From: Chamaecyparis obtusa
Lineage: Eukaryota; Streptophyta; Pinopsida; Cupressales; Cupressaceae
Length of the DNA: 64,000 nt
Direction of reading: 5' to 3'
NCBI GenBank assembly: GCA_027943335.1
Contig: BSBK01008431.1
Span: 1 to 64,000, forward strand
The translations under genes and the position numbers were made by a program. The stretch's first letter is position 1; each line of letters begins with the position of its first letter. Of the stretch, positions 44,253 through 56,560 are shown piece by piece. The notes under the pieces were generated by a model. It had not been told where the DNA came from, did not search any database, and was given only the letters and a program-made list of their open reading frames with translations.

Positions 44253-46400
44253 TTTTGGTGAACTTGATTACGACAAATCTTTCTTTTTGGTGTTAGATTT
44301 AAATCTTGCATGCTTATAAGATTATATTTCTTGCATTTATTTCTTGTATTTATATTTCAAAAATACAAAAAAAATAAAATTGCAAAATCTTTTTAAAATA
44401 CAAAAACATTTACATTTTTATGCTTTTGGTATTTCTTTGTATTCAACATGTATGATTCTTGTTTTGAATACTTTGATGAGGCTTTTATTATACAAGAGGA
44501 TAGATTCCATAATGAGGTACATGGTAGTGAGGATGAAAATGGTTCAGATAAGATCTCCACATATCCTATTCCTATTTCATTCTCCTCCACAACCTCTCCA
44601 ATTGACCTTTACCATAGGGTGTGTGCATGGTTACCTTCATGTCCCACTATTTGCAACATTGATAAACCTAAAACATATATCCTACACCTTTGATGATGGT
44701 AAAAGGATGTCCTTGCATAAAAAAATAGGGTAAACCTAGAGATCCTTTGGATTTCTTTGATAACATTGATTCTTTTTAACATGCTTATTGCACACAGAAT
44801 AACCCTCAGCCTACTATTCCAGTTTCTTTACCACCTTCTCAACCTATGCTTCCTCAAGCACCTAGGTTTCCATCTACCTTTAAGGAGTATAACTTAGTTG
44901 ATCAATTACATGCTACTCCTACTAAGATATCTTTATGGGAATTACTTCAAACTTCCCCGACATATCATGAGGCATTGCAAAACGCTTTATCTACTCTTCC
45001 TACTTCACCTCCTAATCAAGAGAACATTCATTCTATTTTAGATTGCATGAATACTATGCCTTCTGTACCTCCTATTGTGTTTTTTGATAATGATTTACCT
45101 TCTCCTAAGGTGCAGAATCAATATGATGTTCTTATGGTTGTTGTCTCTATTAACCAGAGTAGCATTTGAAGAACTTTAATTGATAATGGATATGGGCTTA
45201 ATGTTTGTAGCATGGATATGCTTAAGGCAATTAAGGCTGATCTCACCACTATTCAACCTGATAATGTTCCTATACATGGATTTGACAATATTGTGAAGAT
45301 AACTTTGGACATTATTACCTTACCTGTTAAAGTTGGTCCAGTTATTCTAAACACTCCTATTCATGTTATGCCTAGGCCTCTCAATGATAACCTTCTTTTA
45401 GGAAGACCATGGTTACATACTATGCATGCAGTTCCTTCTACTCTTCATTGTAAGGTTAGGTTCATCTATAACAACTTAATGTATACATTACATACAGATG
45501 ATATGCTGAATCCTTTCCTAAATGCAGAATAGGCTAAAATCTTTGAGCCTCTTCAACCTAGTAAAGAGATTGAAAAGCAACCAGAGATATAGTAACCTGA
45601 GACTCAACAATAAGAAGCTCCACCTTCTTCTTTGACTAAGGATGATTGGGGGACATTGGATTTTAATCCTACTTTTATTGGAGAATATAAGGTCTCTGAT
45701 TTGGAATTCATGAAGTAACAAAATGAATTTGAGAAAAAAGTCTTTACTCCTTCCCTGCTTTCTAAGGAACTAAAAAGTAATTTTGTTGCTGCTTCAATTA
45801 ATGAAATGAATGAAACTATAAAGCTTGATTGTTATGATATTGTGACATATGGTGCTCCTTGGACTCCTTCTGATATGACTGATCGATATGGTCCTGGTTA
45901 TCATTTGCTTAAGAAATCAAGATTTAATGGGAAAGGATGTGGTAAATATGAACACGGTATACAAGTACCTTTGGATAATGAAGTTAATGATCATACATAT
46001 GGATTAGGATTCAATCCTTATAGACAACCGTTAGATTTTCCTCTTAATGTTAATCATATTTGCGGTGGATAGTTGAAGTTGGTTAACCCACTTCTCATTG
46101 ACCTTAATCAAGCACCTACTTTGGATATTTTTCTTGAAGATGAAGCCTTAATGGAATTTTTAGGGTTTTATGAAGACTTACCTAAGTTTCATCACAAACA
46201 ACAAAAGCCTTATTGTTTAAGTACTGATTTTTATTTTGGAGAACATGATAAACATGATACTCTCCCTTTATTGAAGGATCCTTCGATACAAAGTGATTTT
46301 TTAATAACTGAAACTATTGATATTCAAATGGATGAGAACAACTCTGAAAGGATGATAAAGATTGGGAAATGTTTGAATCAGACTGAACGTGATTAGTTGG
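44253..46400 (+). pseudogene. Degraded gag/protease region of Tat-type element
   Basis: Plus-strand pieces in shifting frames. Around 44846-45170 there is a Pro-rich gag/protease linker (MLPQAPRFPSTFKEYNLVD). LIDNGYGLNVCSMDMLKAI follows, where retropepsins have a D-S/T-G active site (here DNG). NDNLLLGRPWLHTMHAVPST is the protease end (about 45212-45532). A spacer (45806-46396) carries YGPGYHLLKKSRFNGKG, a pattern seen between protease and RT in this lineage. A full-length gag is not seen: only about 0.9 kb separates the LTR from the protease. Confidence 0.75.
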
Positions 46401-46409
46401 TTTCCCTTT

Positions 46410-47746
46410 TTCTTGAATTTAAGGACATCTTTGCTTGGACATTTTCAGATATGCCTGGTATTGACTCTAAGATTGTTACTCATAACATTACTTTAAAACC
46501 AAATATGAAACCTGTGAAACAAAAAATTTGAAAGATGAATCCACGAATTGCTTTATTAGTCAAAGGAGAAATTGAAAAATTATTGGATTCTGGATTTATC
46601 GGCTCTATTGATTACTCAGATTGGATTTCAAACATTGTGCCTATTTCAAAAGGAGAAAATAAGATAAGGATGTGTACTGATTTTAGAGATTTAAATAAGG
46701 CATCCTTAAAAGATGATTTCCTATTACCTAACATTGATATGATTATGGATTCAACAGTGGGTCATACCTTGTTATCTTTTATGGATGGTTTTTCGGGATA
46801 TAATCAAATCTTTATCCCTCCTCAAGATCAATTTAAGATTGCATTTATAACATGTTGGGGAACCTTTTGTTGGGTCATGATGCCTTTTGGATTGAAAAAT
46901 GCAGGAGAAACTTATTAATGAGCTATGACTTTGATTTTTCATGATTACATTCATAAGATTCTTGAAGACTATGTGGATGATATCTTAGCAAAGTCTATAC
47001 AAAGAGAAGATCATGTTACTATTTTATGACAAATATTTGAAAGGATTAGAAGTTACAACATGAGATTGAATCCTAAGAAATGTGTCTTTGGAGTTGATTC
47101 CTATAAATTATTAGGGTTTATAATCTCTAAGCGAGGCATAGAAGTAGATATCAAAAAGATTGAAGCTATTGTTAATATGCCTCCTCCTAAGAATATTTCT
47201 CAATTACGAAGTTTACAAGGAAAAATACAAGCTATTTGTTGCTTTATTTCTAATTTAGTAGACCGTACTATTCATTTTACTTCCTTGCTTAGAAAGGATA
47301 CCACTTTCTCTTGGAATGATGAGTGTAAAAAAACTTTTGAGCAATTTAAGGAGTATCTTGCAAACCCTCCTATCTTGCAGCCAACTAAATTTGATAAACC
47401 ATTCCATTTGTATACTTCAGCAACTCCAAAGGCCATGAGTGTGTTGTTAGCTCAAAATGATAATGATGGTATGGAAAGACCTGTGTATTACATTAGTCAG
47501 ACTTTACTTGATTACGAAACAAGATACATAGATTTGGAAAGACAATGTCTAGCTGTAGTTTATGCATGTCAAAAACTCAAGAATTATCTTATAAATGCTG
47601 AAGTTAATGTGATTGTTAAATTTGATCCTTTGAAACATCTTTTCTCACAAACTAATCTCTCTGGCCGGTTGGCAAAGTGGGTGATGTTGCTTACAAAATT
47701 TGTTCTTAATTTCATTTCTCAGAAGTCTATTAAGGGACAAGCATGA
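46410..47746 (+). pseudogene. Reverse transcriptase and RNase H of Tat-type element
   Basis: RT motifs in order: GFIGSIDYSDWISNIVPISK, RMCTDFRDLNKAS, LLSFMDGFSGYNQI, MMPFGLKNAG, EDYVDDILAK (catalytic YVDD), LNPKKCVFGV and LLGFIISKRGIEVD. RNase H follows: PFHLYTSATPKAMSVLLAQ, VYYISQTLLDYETRY, ERQCLAVVYACQKLKNYL. Stops at about 46531, 46918 and 47027 split the frame. Copies RNA to DNA and removes the RNA strand in working relatives. Confidence 0.93.
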
Positions 47747-49560
47747 ATAGATTATTTAGCTAAAGCTCCTTGCCCTCACTCAGATACATGTTCTTCTTCA
47801 ATAGAATTCCTTGATGATAATATTATAGCTATTCAATAGGATGATATTTGGGAATTATATTTTGATGGGTCTAAATTTAAGATGGGTTCTGGTGTGGGTA
47901 TCATATTGATTCCCCCTACAAAAAAACCCATCCCTTTATCATATAAATTAACCTTTCCTTGTACTAATAATATTGTAGAGTATGAAGCTCTTATAGCTAG
48001 CCTACGAGAAGCTTCATCCCTTAATATCAAACATTTACAGATATATGGAAATTCACAATTAATTGTTGAACAAATTAAAGGAGGATATCATATTAGGAAT
48101 GATAAAATGACACAATACACATATTTAGCTCTTGATGTGCTTTCACAATTCTCTTCTTATACGATTCAGACTTTTCCTAGGAAGGATAATCGACATGTAG
48201 ATGCCATGGCAAGCATAGCTTCTTTGGTTTGTCTTGAGAATAATGCTGAAAAATTTCAATTTACTATACAAACTCTTAAAATCCCTGTAATTTCTAAAAA
48301 TATTACCTCTGATTGTTTCAATTTGCATTCAGATGAATGGTATTCACATATTTTTCATTTTTTGAAAGATGGTACTTTTCTTGAATTAGCAACAAGGAAC
48401 ATGCGTAATCGTATTAGGAAGCTTGCAATGCGTTACATCATTTTAGGAGATATTCTTTACAAATGCTCTTATGAAGGATTAATATTAAGATGTCTCAATA
48501 GGACTAAAATCCCCATAGCTTTGGTAGAAGCTCATTCTAGTTCTTGTGGGGGACATTTTGGTGTAAAATCCTTAGGTAATAAATTGCTTAGAATGGGATA
48601 TTATTGGCAAACAATGGAGCAAGATTCTTTCATGTTTGTTAAGAAATGTCCTCAATGTCAACAACATAGTAATTTGATTCATGCTCCTGCTCATGAGCTT
48701 CGTAATCAAGTTTCTCCATGGCCTTTTAGTGTTTGGGGTTTTGACCTTATTGGAAAAATCTCACCAGCTTCTTCTCAAGGACATACTTACATTCTGACTG
48801 CTATAGATTACTTCATGAAGTGGGTCAAAGTTGTTCCTCTTTGTTCAACAATGGTGGATGTTATTTGTGATTTCATCCTTAATAATATCATAACAAGATT
48901 TGGTATTCCTTTGACAATGATTTCGGATAACGGTAACTCTTTTAAAAACAAAGAAGTTGCAAAATTCTTGGAGAAATATCAAATTCAACATAGATTTTCA
49001 ACTCCTTATTATCCTCAATCTAATGGACAAGCTGAAGCATCAAATAAAATCATTGAACACATTTTGAGAAAAATAGTTAGTAAGCATGCAAAAGATTGGC
49101 ATACTCAATTGACCTATGCTTTATGGGCTTATAGGACAAGTGTTCATACTGCCATGGGTACTTCTCCTTACAACCTTGTCTATGGTACAGATTCTATTAT
49201 GCCTTTGGAAATAGAAATACCTTCTCTATGTATTTCATTTAATGGGATAATTGATAAAGATACTTTTCGTGAACAACGCTTACAAGAGCTAGAAATGTTG
49301 GATGAACAACGAATACATGCATTAGAACATATAAAAGCTTATCATAAATCTCTTCAAAAGAAATATAATCATAAGGTAATTGAATGAACATTTGTTTTTG
49401 GTGATTTATTCCTTTATGAGAATCAATGAAATGTGAATGCTTTACCATGCAAAAAAGGAAAATTTATCCCTAATTGGCTTGGACCTTTTGTTGCTATTGA
49501 AGACTTTGGTTAAGGTGCTTATAAACTTTCTGATATGGTAGGAAGATGAAGATTTGTGTG
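47747..49560 (+). pseudogene. Second RNase H and integrase of Tat-type element
   Basis: The second RNase H starts WELYFDGSKFKMGSGVGI, with NNIVEYEALIASLREA, LQIYGNSQLIVEQIKG and the ending DNRHVDAMASIAS, the extra RNase H seen in Tat-lineage elements. Integrase follows in the same 501-codon open frame (47882-49387): zinc motif HSSSCGGHFG with CPQCQQH, then catalytic Asp in WGFDLIGKIS, Asp in MISDNGNSF, Glu in SNGQAEASNK, ending with AYRTSVHTAMGTSPYNLVYG. A TGA at 49385 ends the long frame. This is the best-preserved coding stretch of the element. Confidence 0.93.
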
Positions 49561-49869
49561 TTTGTGTGTGGCTCCTCGATATGCTCATACCCTATGGATG
49601 CTCTCAGGCACTCTATAACTCATCTATTAGTGTCTCCTTCCTTTCTCTGCACAACCTCTGCTCTCACTGGATACATAAAAAAATGTCGGCATGTCTATCG
49701 GGATCTCTGTGACCAATGGAAGAATCTTTCTCATCGGCTGGTAGTTGGTAGGATATAATTTTATCCTTGAGAATCTCGGATACAAAGCTCCTTCACTCCA
49801 CTACACTAGCTATAGAATGAAAATACATTTATCAGTCTAGTGTCTTTTTATCTCAAATCAAATCACATT

Positions 49870-51395
49870 TTTAATCAAATGTCATATTTCATACCTGGGT
49901 CTCCCTCCTGGACATCACTAAAGTGTCTAGATGGTGGGGGCATGGAGTGAATACTCTCTCCACACTCGCTATGTCTAGGCCTCAGTGGTGGTGTCTCTAT
50001 GTGGTTACATGGAGGCCATTGTGATCTCAATGGTGATGCATGGGTAATGTGTACATGCACCAGTATCACTACCTAGGGGCATCTCATCTGCTCTCTCATC
50101 TGCTCTCTTCTCCTCCATGGGATCTCCCTTGGAGATGTGCTCCTCATCTCTGACATCATCATCCTCCTCTATTACACCACTATCTTGGTGTGTCCTCTCT
50201 GAACAACCTGGATCACCTGTAGGATAATCCTCAGGGAAGATGGGATGGGTCCCCTATGGACTCCAGTACCTGATGTAATACTGGCTCATGCCTGAATAGG
50301 TCACATCTACCAGTACCTCTATGTCCTCTATGTCTACTATCAATGGTCGGTGCATGGTGTCTGGTCTCTAATAATACCTCATCAGATGTGCATAGAGAGG
50401 TACTACCCTAGGGACTCCCTATAACAGGCTGAACTTCCTCATCACCCCATCATAATAGTATGGCATCACTATATGATTTTGATGACCCTCTAGCAGCTTT
50501 TACCGCTATGAATATCTCATCTAGAATCATGTATTAGGCCACTTTGTCATCTGGCAGTAGGGTCTCCATATCACATCGATGCTCAGAATGTGGTCTAGAC
50601 ATACCCTCCAATAGAGGATATCTCCAAACTGCGAAGCATCTCTCAGAGGATATGCAAAGACTCTTGGTGTACTTGCATCTACCATCATTGGAAATCCCTA
50701 TGGACATGTACATGTGAAATTCTCAAACAACCAAATCTACAAGAGTGTGCATATCGACAAACTCTCCCTTTGATATCTCACTAGCTGACCTAGCTCATGG
50801 TATAGCTCGGCTAACATGCTGCAACCCCATGATGACATGGTCCTCTCCCTCTCTATCCTCTATATAAGATGTGTAAGAGGTGTACAAAATATGGTACCCC
50901 TTGCATTGGGTAACACAACCAAGGATACTATGCAAAGCATCACCCTTCGTACTAAAGGTATAGTGCCTGATAGTATGGATGACAATAGGACCTGATCTGA
51001 CTGGGTTCACATCTATGGAACCTATCTTGTACAATACTCTGCATCTACATGGATCTCCTCACAAGCTCATTTTTCTCTAGGTTTGATGGTCTCACCTTGG
51101 AATGGAAGCCGCAAGATCTTGTAGACATCCTCTAATGTCACTATGATCTCACTGGAGGGAAGATGGAAGGAGCATGTATCCTCATCCCACCTCTTTATCA
51201 GAGCTGATAGCATGGCTTAGTGTAGTCTGATCTATGGAAGGACTGACACCTAATATAGTCCCACATCTCTCAGTAATGACATCTCATCATCGTCAAGCTT
51301 GGATAGTCTCTCTCTAACCATGACTAGCAACTCTCTAAAGGGATGCTCTCGGAGATGGACCAAGTCGTGCAAGCACAAACATACATCATATCAGT
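49870..51395 (-). pseudogene. Antisense plant mobile domain (aminotransferase-like) ORF
   Basis: Reading the minus strand from about 51375: HLREHPFRELLVMVRERLS, then LIKRWDEDTCSFHLPSSE and IIVTLEDVYKILRLPFQGE. This matches the plant mobile domain pattern of an ALxERWxxETHTFHLPxGE core followed by TLEDVxxLLGLPVxG. Further down, FAYPLRDASQFGDILYWRV fits the later part, and the end is acidic (GVIEEDDDVRDEEHISKGD). Several stops. The orientation is opposite to gag-pol. PMD proteins include Arabidopsis MAIN and MAIL1, linked to silencing of transposons, and the domain is known to occur in retroelements; its job in the element is unknown. Confidence 0.75.
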
Positions 51396-52346
51396 AATCT
51401 ACATCATAAAATCTGCAAATCTAACTTGACTAGGTCAAATTTGACCTCAATTAGATCAAAGATGACCTTACTGGATCAAATTCAACTTTACTTGGCTAGG
51501 GATGACCTTGTTGGGTCAAGGTCAACCTCATCCTAGAACAAGTGAAAACCTTATAGTCAATGTCAACTTTCTTGGGTCAAAGTTGACATAGATGGGTTAG
51601 GGTCAACCTATAGGGGATAGGGTCAAACTTGCCTATGAAAAATAGGAATTTGGAAAATGCAAAATCATACAACAACAAACTCACCTTAGGAAGTGACTAT
51701 CTGGTAGCTAGACTGTGCCTCAGAAGCTCCATGTGCATCACTCAAAATTCTTCTCTCCTTGACATCTTGCTTCCTCTTTTCGAATCTACAAGTGGTAAGA
51801 ATGAGTAAGTATTTCTTCCTTTTCCTTATTTATAGCTCAAATTAGATTTTTATTAGGGTTTTTTTTAGGGTTTACTCATGGTAAACTCAGATTTCTCTTC
51901 TTATGCATTTAGATAAACATTCACTCTTTTCATCATAACTTGATTTCGGTAACTCTATTTTCAATCTTGTTAGTGGTGTTGGAATCATGATTCAGATACC
52001 TAACTCACTAAATTATTTTAGGAAGGTTAGGAATCCTTGTAATTGGTTTAGGAAAGGACTTTTCAACAAACTACATATCCAATGAATAGAGTTAACCTTA
52101 TCACCCTATTTCACCCTTTGGAAGTAGAAAGATGAAATAGGGGGGGCATAAGGGGATTTATGAACTTGTCAATTGTCATATAGTAAGCTCTAGGTGATTT
52201 ATGGATTTTCATTAACCTTGTGTGTTGCAGGTTTTAATAGTTTTCTGTAGGATCTCTACATTGAGGACTTGGCTATATCCTTTTTATTTACTATGATGTT
52301 TTTCTTACTTTAGCTTGCATATTCATGTAGTGTCATATCTAAGCTA
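51396..52346. other. Non-coding region between antisense ORF and 3' LTR
   Basis: Includes a cluster of GGTCA and TGACC motifs at 51420-51620, in the place where a promoter for the antisense ORF would be expected. No other gene supported. Confidence 0.5.
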
Positions 52347-52360
52347 AAGTGGGGGATAAG
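52347..52360 (+). other. Polypurine tract of Tat-type element
   Basis: AAAGTGGGGGATAAG sits directly before the 3' LTR start and is the usual primer for plus-strand DNA synthesis. The nested antisense element has the near-identical AAAGTGGGGG. Confidence 0.85.
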
Positions 52361-53906
52361 TGTATCATCTTAAAATGGAAGCACTTCCATCTTGATAGGT
52401 TTAGCACCCTCTTTTAGTATATTTATCATGATAGACTTGTATTTAGGATGCATTCTGCACTTGATTTCTTCATTCTAGGTGAAATTAGGGTTAGGATCCT
52501 GAGGATTCTCCTTAATTCCCCTCTTCCATGGCTCTATTTTTTAGGTAGGACTTAGAAATAGGTCCTCCTGGCCTTCATCATAATCATCATAGGATTTTGT
52601 GCCTCTTCCTAGCACTCTTCCCTATTTTGACATCATTTCTAGGTCTTCGGGCATCCTGAGACCTCCTGTTTCTGATTCTAGCAAGATATGGACCCTTGGG
52701 TCAAGGATGAGGTCATCCCTAACCTAGTTTGGGGTCTAGGTCATCCATGAACTAGGTCAGAGATGAGGTCATCTTTGACCTCCTTTGGGATTTGTTTCCC
52801 CTTTTCAAAATTTGGTCCTGGAGGGCCCCAAAATCAATGTCAGGCCTTCAGATCCGAGTGTAGAAAGGTTTTAATTTAAAATTCATTTAATTATTTTCCC
52901 TCCTTTTTTGGTTATTGTGATTGGACCATAATTCGAGGTGAAATTTGAATTTTGGGCCCTCACATTACTCTACGAGCCTCACCTTGAAACCTCTATATAA
53001 AGACTCTCATTTGCCTTCATTTTCATCAAGTATCCATCAAGTGGAGACAACACAATTGAGAAAGCAATCAATGGTGGAATGAAGATGTAAGATTGCAAGA
53101 GGATGATATGGAAGATCAAGCCATTGTTGATATCAAGCATCTTTATGAGCACACCATTGTTAACACCTACTTGGAGCAAGAGAGATCTTATCTTCCTTGA
53201 TCCACCATTATCAATATTCAAGCATTCAAAGATACAATCATGGGGTAGAAATTATGGATTATGAGTTTGGTAGGAGTACTTTAGCCTTGGGGGCTTGGTA
53301 TGCTTTCTTATCTTATTCAAATCTATGCATTGTTTCCTCATACATATTCATGCTAGGGTTTTAATCTAGAGGATTAGATCTTGGCATTACACTTTCAATA
53401 CACACATATTACAATCGGCTATTCATGGAGGTGGAGATCACCAAAATGGGGGTTTGACTAAGGAAAAACCCTATATAGGCACCCCTAAACACCATTTTTA
53501 GATATCTATAGTCGCTATTTCAAGAATTGAAGTACAAATTTGAGTACCCTTTTCGGTGAACTTTTGAGATCCGTGAACAAAGTCAAAGATGACCTTCAAA
53601 ATCTCAAGGTAGTCTTTGACCTTTTATCTAGGTCAAAGACTACTTGCTTCCAAAAAGACAAAAGTTTTCTTGGGTTTCTCTGTTACAATTTCTGGTCTTG
53701 GATCTGGGTGCAAAATCTTCTGAGATTGTGCATAGGCTTCAAAAAATAGGTATTTCAGATCTATTCTATTATGAGGTATGTATTTTATTTTATTTGATTT
53801 CAAGCATTTTCAGACTTACATTACTCAATTCCAATTCAAAAAAAAATAAACAAATGAGTAGGTGAATGATAGATGAATTGTTAAAGCTCCATTTTCAACT
53901 TATTCA
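52361..53906 (+). repeat. 3' LTR of Tat-type element
   Basis: Starts TGTATCATCTTAAAATGG right after the purine tract and ends CTTATTCA next to the GTTCA duplication. It shows many substitutions against the 5' LTR, indicating an older insertion than the TRIM-like element. Confidence 0.93.
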
Positions 53907-53907
53907 G

Positions 53908-54431
53908 TTCAAAAAGAAAACTAACCTTTCCAACTCTGAGCTTTTGAACTCTTATAAAGCATTTCCTTAACTCACCTTTCACATAGTGGCATTGAATCCC
54001 AATGGTGAAAATGTGAGCTAGGGACACATATTCCAACAAAGATTGTTTGCATGCCAAGCACTATATAGGAACAGTCAATAAAAGGATTGAAATTTTTTGA
54101 TTTTAAGACTTCAAAACAATATAATCAGTACATGGAATGATCAAAACAATATAACCTAGGGCACCATTGTTCAAAAAGAAAACTAACCTTCCCAACTCTG
54201 AGCTTTTGAACCTTTATAAAGCATTTCCTTAACTCACCTTTCACATAGTGGTATTGAATCCCAATGGTGAAAATGTGAGTTAGGGCCACATCTTCCAAAA
54301 AAGATTGTTTGCACGCCAAGCACTGTACAGGAACAGTCAATAAAAGGACTGAAATTCTTAGATTTTAAGACTTCAAAACAATATAATTAGTACATGGAAT
54401 GATCAAAACTTATAATACCAATCAATGAATG
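53908..54431. repeat. Tandem duplication of host sequence, 262 bp unit
   Basis: TTCAAAAAGAAAACTAACC starts both copies (53908 and 54170), which match closely through CTTCAAAACAATATAAT. A third, partial copy lies at about 54904-55050. The left flank of the Tat-type element (CAACCTAGGGAATCATTGTTCA) matches the sequence just before copy two (ACCTAGGGCACCATTGTTCA), so the element inserted at a junction of this repeat. Confidence 0.85.
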
Positions 54432-55121
54432 CTTTTCCTATCAAGTTTCATTGAATAGAGAGTTTAATAATATAAACACCGAACTATGTCTTCATGAATA
54501 GAAAAGTGACTATTTGTAAAGAATTAAAAGTTTATTGCTTGGTAGTTCATTACATTGTCATCTTGGACCATACACACCTCCACACAAGAAGAACTAAAAC
54601 CAAACCATAGGATGGTCTAGGAAATTAGAAGACATCCTTTATTACAAAGAAAAAAAAATATAGAACTCAAGTCCCAAAGCAAAACTGAATGGCCTAGGTG
54701 CCCTACACCAATCCACCCCCCATGTAAGTTGATATTCTAAAGTCCTTGAATCCAGGAAAATGTAATTCAATAACACTAAATATATCACTTAGAAGTCTTG
54801 TGAAGTGTCTTGGTGAGTTTAAGCCTTTTGAAGCACTTTATAAATATTGAATACATCATTGCTTGACAACTATTTGACAGAGCCTAGGAAATCATTGGTT
54901 CTTCAAGACAAAGATTGTTTGCATGCCAAGCACTGTATAGTAACAGTCAATAAAAGGACTAAAATTCTTTGATTTTAAGACTTCAAAACAATATAATCAG
55001 TACATGGAATGATCAAAACTTATAATACCAATCAATGAATTCTTTTCCTATCAATGTTGTATTGAATAGAGAGTTTAATAATATAAACACCAGATTGTGT
55101 CTTCACGAGAAGATCACATTG

Positions 55122-55544
55122 ACCAATACACCCCCATCCCACCATCCACACCCATCCACTCATGTCAAGATATTGTCCAAAATCATGTTGAAATATCCAT
55201 TGACCTAAATCAAGATCCTTCCCTCTCACTTCCTTCGTTACATAATCACTTTTGGAGTATATTCTAAAGTCCTTGAATGCAAGCAAATGTAAGTCAATAA
55301 CACCAAATATATCACTTAGAAGTCTTGTGAAGAGTCTTGGTGAGTTTAAATGATATATTTGGTGCTATTGACTTACATTTGCTTGGATTCAAGGACTATA
55401 GAATATACTCCAAAAGTGATTATGTAACGAAGGAAGTGGGAGGGAAGGATCTTGATTTAGATCAATGGATATTTCAACATGATTTTGGACAAGATCTTGA
55501 CATGAGTGGATGGGTGTGGATGGTGGGATGGGGGGTGTATTGGT
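55122..55544. repeat. Large foldback: 193-bp inverted arms, 36-bp loop
   Basis: 55122-55314 is the near-perfect reverse complement of 55351-55544: ACCAATACACCCCCATCC at the outer left pairs with the GGGGTGTATTGGT end at the right, and CACCAAATATATCA pairs with TGATATATTTGGTG at the loop. Mirror-image open frames on the two strands (core SKSDYVTKEV) result from the inversion and are not two genes. Partial direct copies of the arm end occur at 54732-54800. The transcript would form a long hairpin. Confidence 0.88.
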
Positions 55545-56187
55545 GAAGAGTCTTGGTGAGTTTAAGCCTTTTGAAGTACTTTAGAAATATTGAATACATC
55601 ATTTCTTGCCAACTATTTGACAAAGCAATGATGTATTGTAAAAAATTAAAATTTTATTGCTTGGTAGTGACTGTTTGTAAAGAATTAAAAGTTTATTGCT
55701 TGGTAGTTCATTACATTTTCTTCTTCAACCATACACACCTCCCCACAACTTTTAAGACTCCTCTCCCATTAAAATCACATACAAAACCAACCAAAATCCC
55801 CTTACAAACTAATTTTCAACTTCTTCTTAACCTGGACAATCAGTTATATGACTGTTACAGTTAGTTATTTGTTTGCATTGTTGTCTAGTTGACAACCTCA
55901 ACCACTTTAATCTTTCTTGCATCATATTTAACCTTTCAAAAGGTTTTAGGTTCGTATCCTAATCCCCTAAACTCCCTAAACCTCTACTAAACCCTCATTT
56001 ATCCCTTTAAGCCATAATTGCATAAAAATGTAATTTTATCTTTTTGGCATCTTTGCACTTTGAAGTGCGATTGATAATAATGGCATCAATGGCCATATAA
56101 AAAACTTAGATATACCTATAGGTCCTTGACCCTTACATAAATGCTTGGTCAAATCTACATGTTTGTCAAATGTAAATGGAATACTTT

Positions 56188-56560
56188 GTGCCTGACATAC
56201 TTAAATGGAATACACCAAGAAGTTCCAAATGCTAAATGCTCAATTATTGTAATGGCAAAGCATCAGAACCGTCCATTTCTAGAACTTGATTTTTCTATAG
56301 TCCTAATGATTTTTCTTATTTTTTAATCTTTTGTCTCTTTTTTATGTCCTATGTCTGTGCTTGGTGACAGGATTTTGAACATTGTTGACATACTTAAATG
56401 GAATACACAATACCAAATGATGAATGCTCTATTGTTGTAATGCCAAAGCATTAGAACCGTCCATTTCTAAAATTTGATTTTCTATAGTCTTAATTATTTT
56501 TCTATAGTCCTAATGATTTTGAACATTGTTGACAAAGAGTGTTTCTTTTTGTAATTATAG
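56188..56560. repeat. Tandem duplication, ~200 bp
   Basis: GACATACTTAAATGGAATAC, then a GAACCGTCCATTTCTA block and a TTTTCTATAGTC block, occur at 56197-56320 and again at 56388-56520, with a further partial repeat of the last block. Short open frames over it are not supported. 55545-56187 and 56561-56916 hold nothing supported. Confidence 0.75.

Larger units (their letters stand above)
42697..53906 (+). mobile_element. Tat-type Ty3/gypsy element with antisense plant-mobile-domain ORF
   Basis: An 11.2 kb element flanked by a perfect 5-bp duplication, GTTCA, at 42692-42696 and 53907-53911. LTRs are 42697-44252 and 52361-53906. The interior holds a degraded gag/protease region, reverse transcriptase, two RNase H regions and integrase on the plus strand. 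An antisense ORF with the plant mobile domain pattern lies between integrase and the 3' LTR. Purine tract AAAGTGGGGGATAAG precedes the 3' LTR. Many stops show it is inactive. The second RNase H and the added antisense ORF are known traits of some Tat-lineage elements. Confidence 0.93.

Noticed and set aside
55032..55546. Two similar small proteins on opposite strands sharing SKSDYVTKEV
   Set aside because: They are the two arms of one inverted repeat, so similarity is not evidence of two genes.
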